Origin: Eubacteriales Family XIII. Incertae Sedis bacterium
GTDB taxonomy: Bacteria > Bacillota > Clostridia > Peptostreptococcales > Anaerovoracaceae
Length of the DNA: 9,292 bases
Assembly (NCBI GenBank): GCA_031255695.1
Contig: JAIRSA010000145.1
Coordinates: 1 to 9,292, forward strand
Direction of reading: 5' to 3'
Below the pieces are notes generated by a model. That model ran no database searches. It saw only the letters and a list, made by a program, of their open reading frames with translations, and had not been told where the DNA came from. Within the stretch, counting starts at the first letter, position 1. The number at the start of each line of letters is the position of its first letter. Shown in pieces: positions 5,702 through 9,292 of the stretch. The translations under genes were made by a program, and so were the position numbers.

Positions 5702-7186
5702 CTAATTATACCAGCCTACGGGGCCTGGATTCAGCAGGATATTGACCTGCTTGATTTCCTGGTATTCCTCAAAGCCTTTGAGGCCGAGCTCCCTGCCGAC
5801 GCCCGATTTCTTGTAGCCGCCCCAGGGGGCGCCGTTGAATGTCGGGTTGTAGCAGTTGATCCACGTGATGCCGGCACGGATCCTCTCCACGACGCGCAGG
5901 GCGCGCGCGCCGTCCTTGGTGAAGACAGCGCCGGCCAGGCCGTAGTCCGTGTCGTTGGCCATGCGTATGGCCTCTTCTTCCGTCTCGAAGGTCTGCACGG
6001 TGACGACCGGCCCGAAGATCTCTTCCTTGACGATCCGCATGTCGCGGGTGCAGCCGTCGAATATGGTCGGCGCGACATAGAAGCCTTTGCCGCAGCCGCC
6101 CTCCGTATGGCGGTAGCCGCCGCAGACGCATTTCGCGCCCTCGGCCTTGCCCGACTCGATATATTTCAGCACTTTCTCCATATGGGCCTTTGTGATGAGC
6201 GGGCCCATGTCGGGGTTGTCGAGGGGGTTCCCTATTGTCAGGGCATTGGCCCTTTCGGCAAGGCGCGCCAGGAACTTGTCTTTGAAGCTGGATTCTATGA
6301 TAATGCGGCTGCCTGCGGAGCAGACTTCGCCTTGGTTGAAGAAGATGCCGATCATGGCCCACTCGACCGCGCCCTCAAGGTCCGCGTCGGCGAATATGAC
6401 GTTAGGCGATTTGCCGCCAAGCTCAAGGCTGACCCGCTTGAGGTTCCCGGCGGCGCGGCGGGATATGTCCTGGCCTGTCGCCGTGCTACCCGTGAACGAG
6501 ACCATGTCCACGTCCGGGTTCTCCGCGATCTCCTTGCCGACCGATCCGCCTGGCCCGATCACCATGTTGGCGGCACCTGGCGGCAGGCCCGCTTCGGCCA
6601 ATATTTCAAACAGTATTTTGGATGACAGTGGGGTGTTGGAGCTGGGTTTGTAGACGATGCAGTTCCCGGCGGCGAGCGCCGGCGCGATCTTCCAGACGCC
6701 CATGAGCAGCGGGTAGTTCCAAGGGGTTATCAGCCCGCAGACGCCCACCGGCTCATGCACGGCGAACGAACGCATCTTGCCGAAGCCGTCAGGCACTTGG
6801 TACGAGCCGCCCTGCGGTATTGCCGCGAGGCCCGCGAAATACCTGAAGCAATGCACGGCGTCCCATACGTCGGCCTCAGCCTCACGCAGCGGCTTGCCGT
6901 TGTTGATGCTCTCCACGCGCGCGATTTCGTCGGAACGCGCTTCCAGCAATGAGGCGATTTTCAGGAGCGTGTCCGAGCGCTCTTCCACGTTCATGCAGGG
7001 CCATGCGCGGTCCTCATGGAAAGCGCGCTTTGCGGCGGCTATCGCCAATGCGGCGTCTTCGCTGCCGCTGTCTGTGTGCGTCCCGGCCAGGCTGCCGTCC
7101 GCAGGGTTGATCAGTTCTTTCTTTTTGCCGGCAAGGCTGTCGCGCCAAACCCCGTCAATGTAATTTCTGACATGCAAGACTTCCAT
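5702..7186 (-). CDS. betB: NAD(P)-dependent aldehyde dehydrogenase, betaine-aldehyde dehydrogenase-like
   Basis: This 494-aa soluble ALDH oxidises an aldehyde to the acid. Its closest-looking family is betaine aldehyde dehydrogenase, converting betaine aldehyde to glycine betaine. Catalytic residues are complete: Asn157 in PWNYP, Lys180 in YKPSS, the FTGSTATG dinucleotide loop (231-238), general base Glu255 in ELGGKS, nucleophile Cys289 in QGEVCSAGSR, and Glu389 in KEEIFGP. The QGEVCSAGSR context and the C-terminal EIKQVN...NPGPVGWY are typical of BetB/GbsA. ATG 7186 has GGAGG (7193-7197 on this strand) 6 nt upstream; a GTG lies directly before it. No choline dehydrogenase, alcohol dehydrogenase GbsB or betaine transporter is nearby, so osmoprotectant synthesis is uncertain. 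Gamma-aminobutyraldehyde or another aminoaldehyde, or an aldehyde linked to the downstream amidohydrolase, are alternatives. Confidence 0.92.
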   Translation of the reverse strand: MEVLHVRNYIDGVWRDSLAGKKKELINPADGSLAGTHTDSGSEDAALAIAAAKRAFHEDRAWPCMNVEERSDTLLKIASLLEARSDEIARVESINNGKPLREAEADVWDAVHCFRYFAGLAAIPQGGSYQVPDGFGKMRSFAVHEPVGVCGLITPWNYPLLMGVWKIAPALAAGNCIVYKPSSNTPLSSKILFEILAEAGLPPGAANMVIGPGGSVGKEIAENPDVDMVSFTGSTATGQDISRRAAGNLKRVSLELGGKSPNVIFADADLEGAVEWAMIGIFFNQGEVCSAGSRIIIESSFKDKFLARLAERANALTIGNPLDNPDMGPLITKAHMEKVLKYIESGKAEGAKCVCGGYRHTEGGCGKGFYVAPTIFDGCTRDMRIVKEEIFGPVVTVQTFETEEEAIRMANDTDYGLAGAVFTKDGARALRVVERIRAGITWINCYNPTFNGAPWGGYKKSGVGRELGLKGFEEYQEIKQVNILLNPGPVGWYN

Positions 7187-7230
7187 CACTAACCTCCGTT
7201 TTCTCTCTGCCCGCTGCAGGCCCGCAACAG

Positions 7231-7259
7231 AAAAAACCCCCAATAGCTATCACGCGGGG
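7231..7259 (-). terminator. Terminator-like element in the aldehyde dehydrogenase leader
   Basis: Read on the minus strand, CCCC (7256-7259) can pair with GGGG (7238-7241), followed by U6 (7231-7236). The loop contains the self-complementary ATAGCTAT. It lies about 45 nt upstream of the ALDH start and inside the predicted leader, which is the layout of an attenuator. The stem is short (4 bp with a long loop), so it may be non-functional. Confidence 0.28.
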
Positions 7260-7342
7260 CCGGCAAGCTTCATACTCCATGAACATAGGCCAAAAGGCGC
7301 CGCATCCATCCGCAGATGAAGCAGCCTTCTGCGCCTGCTAAA

Positions 7343-7371
7343 AGTATATCACATGTAGCCTGTATTTGCAC
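7343..7371 (-). promoter_or_regulatory. betB: Candidate promoter of the aldehyde dehydrogenase gene
   Basis: On the minus strand a TATACT -10 (7343-7348) has GTGCAA as a poor -35 (7366-7371) at 17-bp spacing. It would give a leader of about 150 nt. A TATCACAT repeat overlaps the -10. An alternative is TAATAT near 7380-7385 with TGGGGA as -35, which would put the phased TGG array on the -35. Neither is strong, consistent with a need for an activator. Confidence 0.35.
7347..7354. repeat. TATCACAT repeat, copy 1 (on the predicted ALDH -10)
   Basis: This is one of three identical 8-bp direct repeats in the divergent intergenic region, the others being at 7372 and 7486. Read on the minus strand it is ATGTGATA, containing the TGTGA half-site typical of Crp/Fnr-superfamily binding. 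It overlaps the candidate -10 of the minus-strand promoter. The binding role is inferred. Confidence 0.4.
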
Positions 7372-7379
7372 TATCACAT
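7372..7379. repeat. TATCACAT repeat, copy 2
   Basis: Identical to copy 1 and exactly 25 bp from it, in the same orientation. It lies between the candidate minus-strand -35 and the phased TGG array, a plausible activator position for the aldehyde dehydrogenase promoter. Confidence 0.4.
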
Positions 7380-7396
7380 ATTATTTGAGACATATT

Positions 7397-7436
7397 CTTT
7401 TCCCCACTTTTCCCCACTGAAATCCAGAGAAATCCA
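7397..7436 (-). promoter_or_regulatory. Four TGG units at exact 10-bp spacing, MraZ-box-like
   Basis: Read on the minus strand this is four consecutive 10-bp units, each starting TGG: two TGGATTTC-type units followed by two identical TGGGGAAAAG units. On the plus strand the CCA triplets fall at 7404, 7414, 7424 and 7434. MraZ, a conserved AbrB-fold regulator, is known to bind TGGGN direct repeats separated by 5 nt, that is, 10-bp period. The two TGGGG units fit; the two TGGAT units are divergent. No mraZ or dcw gene is in the window. The periodicity is directly visible; the regulator is inferred. Confidence 0.55.
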
Positions 7437-7448
7437 GGGGATAACATA

Positions 7449-7470
7449 GTATACGCCGTGTATACGCCGT
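7449..7470. repeat. Perfect tandem 11-bp repeat GTATACGCCGT x2
   Basis: Two identical 11-bp units abut at 7449-7459 and 7460-7470. Each begins with the palindrome GTATAC, so equivalent faces lie about one helical turn apart. The array ends 8 bp upstream of the predicted HMA-gene -35, a classic place for a regulator. A slippage duplication without function is the alternative. Confidence 0.6.
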
Positions 7471-7478
7471 CTTTTTGA

Positions 7479-7507
7479 TTGCGGATATCACATAATTGAT
7501 GTATAAT
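7479..7507 (+). promoter_or_regulatory. Sigma-A-type promoter of the HMA / VanZ-RDD operon
   Basis: A consensus TATAAT -10 (7502-7507) sits 17 bp from a TTGCGG -35 (7479-7484). Transcription would begin near 7514, leaving a leader of about 75 nt before ATG 7591. The spacer contains the third TATCACAT (7486-7493), and the GTATACGCCGT tandem repeat lies directly upstream. The consensus -10 with a poor -35 suggests regulation. Confidence 0.6.
7486..7493. repeat. TATCACAT repeat, copy 3 (in the HMA promoter spacer)
   Basis: This third identical copy lies between the -35 and -10 of the plus-strand promoter. Copy 1 lies on the opposite promoter, so a single DNA-binding protein could touch both divergent promoters. 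A bound protein here would most simply repress. The role is inferred. Confidence 0.4.
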
Positions 7508-7590
7508 ATTCATATATTCTGTTAATTAGCAGCAAGGGCAGGTAGCAAGTGCAGGCAGTCTGCGGCATCAGGAAAGGCAGGTGGGTTTCA

Positions 7591-7806
7591 ATGGCCAAAA
7601 CAGTAGTCAATGTGGTGGGGATGTCTTGCGAGCATTGCGTGGAAGCGGTGCGGCATGCGGTTTCTAAGGTGCCCGGCGTGACGGGTTCCGAGATCAGCCT
7701 CGAAAACGGCACCGTGACTTTGGAATACGATCAGGAAGCGGGGCCTTTGGACATGGACGCGGTGATATGGGAGATCGAAGAGCAGGGATACGAGGCAAGC
7801 GCGTAG
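7591..7806 (+). CDS. Heavy-metal-associated (HMA) domain protein, CopZ-like
   Basis: This is a 71-aa single HMA domain, the size of soluble copper chaperones such as CopZ that hand Cu(I) to P-type ATPases. The metal site GMSCEHC (residues 10-16, Cys13 and Cys16) and the ending EEQGYEAS are standard for the beta-alpha-beta-beta-alpha-beta fold. There is no signal peptide, so it is cytosolic. ATG 7591 is chosen because AGGTGGG (7579-7585) lies 5 nt upstream; an in-frame GTG at 7549 would add 14 residues the family lacks. No copA ATPase or csoR gene is nearby. Instead it precedes a VanZ-RDD membrane protein by 24 bp, probably in one operon. Copper is the likeliest metal, but Zn or other metals are possible. 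Confidence 0.9.
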   Translation: MAKTVVNVVGMSCEHCVEAVRHAVSKVPGVTGSEISLENGTVTLEYDQEAGPLDMDAVIWEIEEQGYEASA

Positions 7807-7830
7807 GCGGCGCGGGTATCAGAGGGGGCC

Positions 7831-8922
7831 ATGGGGTTTTACATCAACATAATAAATAGGGCATTGGTGCAGTTCCCCATCGTGGCGTTCCTGCTGACCC
7901 TGCCCTATATGTTCTATTGCTACCGCAAATACGGCTCCGTTTCACTGCTGAGGAGCCTGATCGTTTTCTCGTTCATTTTCTACATACAATGCGCGTATTA
8001 TATGGTAATATTGCCGCTGCCGGATCCGGCATCCCTGGTGGACATGCCCAGTATGGCGCCGCAGCTCATACCGTTCAAGTTCGTGGCCGATCTGGTGAGG
8101 GAGTCGTCGTTCAGCCCTGCGGAGCCCACGACGTATATCACGGCGCTCAAGGAGATGTGCGTGCTCCAGCCGCTGTTCAATATCGCGCTCACCATACCGT
8201 TCGGCATCTATATGTCCTATTATTTTGGCAAGGGGCTGAAGCAGGTGATCCTGTATTCGCTGCTGCTGTCGCTTTTCTTCGAAATCACCCAGCTGACGGG
8301 CCTTTACGGCATATACCCGAAGGCGTACAGGCTGTTTGACGTTGACGACCTGATGCTCAACACATTGGGCGGGGCGATAGGCTGGCATATCTCAGTGCCG
8401 CTGAAGGCGCTGCTTCCAGGCAAGGAGCGGATCGATCAGGCCAGCAGGCTGAGGGCCAGGGATGTCAGTTTCTCCAGGCGGTTTTGCGCCTATCTAGCCG
8501 ACTATGCGGCCGTCATGGGCATCGTATACTGCATATCGGCGGCATTTAAAGCGGGCAGTTTCCCGATATACTATCTGGCCGCAGTGGCGCTCTATTTTGT
8601 GCTGCAGCCCGCCGTGTCCGGCGGCAAGACGCTGGGGAAACGGCTGGTCAGGATAAGGGTCGAGGGGCCGGCGTCTGCCAGGGCCACGCTGCCGGCGCTT
8701 GCGGCCAGATACGGCGCCCGCGAGGCTGTGTTCCTGTATATCCAGTCGTTCCAAAGCATCAGGCTCGTCGTCGGACCGGAATACATGAACGCATTCATAT
8801 TGGCGGAGCTGGCCATAATCCTGTTCTGCGCCGTGGATTTCGCCGGGAGTTTCAGGCGCGAAAAACGGCTGTGGTACGAGATGATAAGCAAGACCAGGAA
8901 CGTAAGCAGCGCGGCGGGCTGA
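7831..8922 (+). CDS. VanZ-like / RDD-domain fusion membrane protein
   Basis: This is a 363-aa integral membrane protein. The N-terminal part (about 10-190) is a VanZ-like domain with hydrophobic segments near 10-30, 40-60, 113-132, 136-155 and 174-190. Its signatures are VILPLP (59-64), NIALTIPFG (117-125), EITQ (151-154) and the RLFDVDDLMLNTLGG block (167-181). The C-terminal part (about 208-345) is an RDD domain, with SRRFCAYLAD (215-224) and GGKTLGKRLVRIRV (264-277). VanZ itself gives low-level teicoplanin resistance by an unclear mechanism; RDD proteins are poorly understood, some linked to ion transport. A purine-rich stretch, GAGGGGG (7822-7828), lies 2 nt before ATG, tight spacing that suggests modest or coupled translation after the HMA gene. 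The stop at 7804-7806 bars any earlier in-frame start. The function is unassigned. Confidence 0.88.
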   Translation: MGFYINIINRALVQFPIVAFLLTLPYMFYCYRKYGSVSLLRSLIVFSFIFYIQCAYYMVILPLPDPASLVDMPSMAPQLIPFKFVADLVRESSFSPAEPTTYITALKEMCVLQPLFNIALTIPFGIYMSYYFGKGLKQVILYSLLLSLFFEITQLTGLYGIYPKAYRLFDVDDLMLNTLGGAIGWHISVPLKALLPGKERIDQASRLRARDVSFSRRFCAYLADYAAVMGIVYCISAAFKAGSFPIYYLAAVALYFVLQPAVSGGKTLGKRLVRIRVEGPASARATLPALAARYGAREAVFLYIQSFQSIRLVVGPEYMNAFILAELAIILFCAVDFAGSFRREKRLWYEMISKTRNVSSAAG

Positions 8923-8932
8923 AGCGCTTTTT
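8908..8932 (+). terminator. Possible short terminator at the vanZ-RDD / thyA junction
   Basis: AGCGC (8908-8912) can pair with GCGCT (8924-8928) around an 11-nt loop, followed by T5 (8928-8932). It covers the end of the VanZ-RDD gene and the 8-bp gap before the convergent thyA stop. The stem is short, so termination would be weak. AAGCGCTT (8922-8929) is an alternative local palindrome. Confidence 0.35.
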
Positions 8933-9292
8933 ACACCGCCACCGGGATCCCTTTGATCTGCGGGTTTGCCCGATAGCCCTCCAGGACGGCGTCGTCAGGC
9001 GTGAACTGGTAAAAATCGTGTATGTCGGGGTTCAGCCTGAACCGCGGCGCGGGGAAGGCGTGGCGCTCCAGCATCTCCTTGATGAGGGGCACATGCCTGT
9101 CGTATATGTGGGCGTCCGCTATCACATGGACCAATTCGCCAGGCAGCAGCCCGCTGGACTGCGCAAGCATGTGGACAAGGACGGCGTACTGCGCCACATT
9201 CCAGTTGTTTGCGGTCAGTATGTCCTGCGAGCGCTGGTTCAGGATGGCGTTCAGCCGATCCCCCGTCACATTGAAGGTCATGCTGTACGCGC
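8931..9292 (-). CDS. thyA: Thymidylate synthase ThyA, C-terminal part (5' end outside window)
   Basis: ThyA makes dTMP from dUMP using methylene-tetrahydrofolate. About 120 C-terminal residues are visible, and the frame stays open to the window edge. The Met at 9281 is internal, since AYSMTF reads through it, as expected just after the catalytic PPC motif, which lies outside. Visible motifs are NQRSQD (phosphate-binding Arg), NNWNVAQYAVLVHMLA, ADAHIYDRH (His and Tyr that contact the dUMP sugar), and the C-terminal NPQIKGIPVAV that closes on the active site. The QRSQDILTANNWN form resembles the ThyA variant of Bacillota more than the E. coli form. It converges with the VanZ-RDD gene, with an 8-bp gap. 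The identification is firm, though the active-site Cys cannot be checked here. Confidence 0.93.
   Translation of the reverse strand, partial: AYSMTFNVTGDRLNAILNQRSQDILTANNWNVAQYAVLVHMLAQSSGLLPGELVHVIADAHIYDRHVPLIKEMLERHAFPAPRFRLNPDIHDFYQFTPDDAVLEGYRANPQIKGIPVAV

Larger units (their letters stand above)
7187..7590. other. Divergent, AT-rich, repeat-laden intergenic control region
   Basis: This 404-bp stretch separates the minus-strand aldehyde dehydrogenase from the plus-strand HMA gene and carries no plausible gene. From left to right it contains the ALDH ribosome site and a roughly 150-nt possible leader with a CCCC/GGGG-plus-U6 element. A candidate minus-strand promoter lies at 7343-7371. 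Then come two TATCACAT copies, a 10-bp-phased array of TGG units (7397-7436), an 11-bp tandem repeat (7449-7470), and the HMA promoter with the third TATCACAT. Between about 7330 and 7530 it is visibly AT-richer than the flanking genes. I recognise no known riboswitch in the leader. Confidence 0.75.

Noticed and set aside
5561..6625. 354-codon plus-strand frame opposite the aldehyde dehydrogenase
   Set aside because: It overlaps the catalytic region of a complete ALDH and reads as Ala/Asp/Val-rich shadow sequence without family motifs.
7397..7417. Replication-origin or DnaA-box cluster suggested by the TTTTCCCCAC repeats
   Set aside because: The repeats do not match the TTATCCACA DnaA box, and no origin-associated gene is nearby; the 10-bp TGG phasing fits a transcription regulator better.
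7488..7712. 74-codon minus-strand frame over the HMA gene and its promoter
   Set aside because: It crosses a conserved HMA domain and a consensus promoter on the other strand and has no ribosome site.

Overview
The window looks like chromosomal DNA of a GC-rich anaerobic Bacillota, most likely class Clostridia. The clues are strong AGGAGG-type ribosome sites, a two-gene split transketolase, a CsaB/TagA cell-wall pair, a DUF6485-type cysteine-rich mini-protein, and a VanZ-RDD membrane protein. Frequent ATA and AGG codons in otherwise GC-rich genes are a further trait. This placement is inference from gene content; no rRNA or other phylogenetic marker is present.

Left block (1-3653, + strand): the 3' part of csaB (pyruvyl transferase) overlaps tagA/wecG-type glycosyltransferase. 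Together they suggest synthesis and pyruvylation of a ManNAc-containing secondary cell wall polymer. After a 171-bp gap with three GC-rich hairpins come the N- and C-terminal subunits of a split transketolase, coupled by a TAATG overlap.

Middle block (3675-7186, - strand): read right to left, a betaine-aldehyde-dehydrogenase-like ALDH, then an amidohydrolase-3 (YtcJ-like) enzyme, then a 62-aa eight-cysteine protein. Each has its own good ribosome site. A perfect 10-bp hairpin without a U-run separates the last two. No choline dehydrogenase, transporter or dedicated regulator gene is visible.

Divergent intergenic region (7187-7590): an AT-rich control region, and the part of the window richest in unexplained structure. 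It holds four TGG-starting units spaced exactly 10 bp (the last two resemble MraZ boxes), a perfect 11-bp tandem repeat GTATACGCCGT, and three copies of TATCACAT. One TATCACAT lies on each of the two predicted divergent promoters.

Right block (7591-9292): a 71-aa heavy-metal-associated (CopZ-like) protein and a VanZ-RDD fusion form a probable two-gene + strand operon. It converges on the 3' part of thyA (- strand), which runs off the window.

I found no mobile element, CRISPR array, tRNA or rRNA. I do not see a clearly new multi-gene system. The best candidates for novelty are the repeat-laden divergent promoter region and the HMA/VanZ-RDD pairing.
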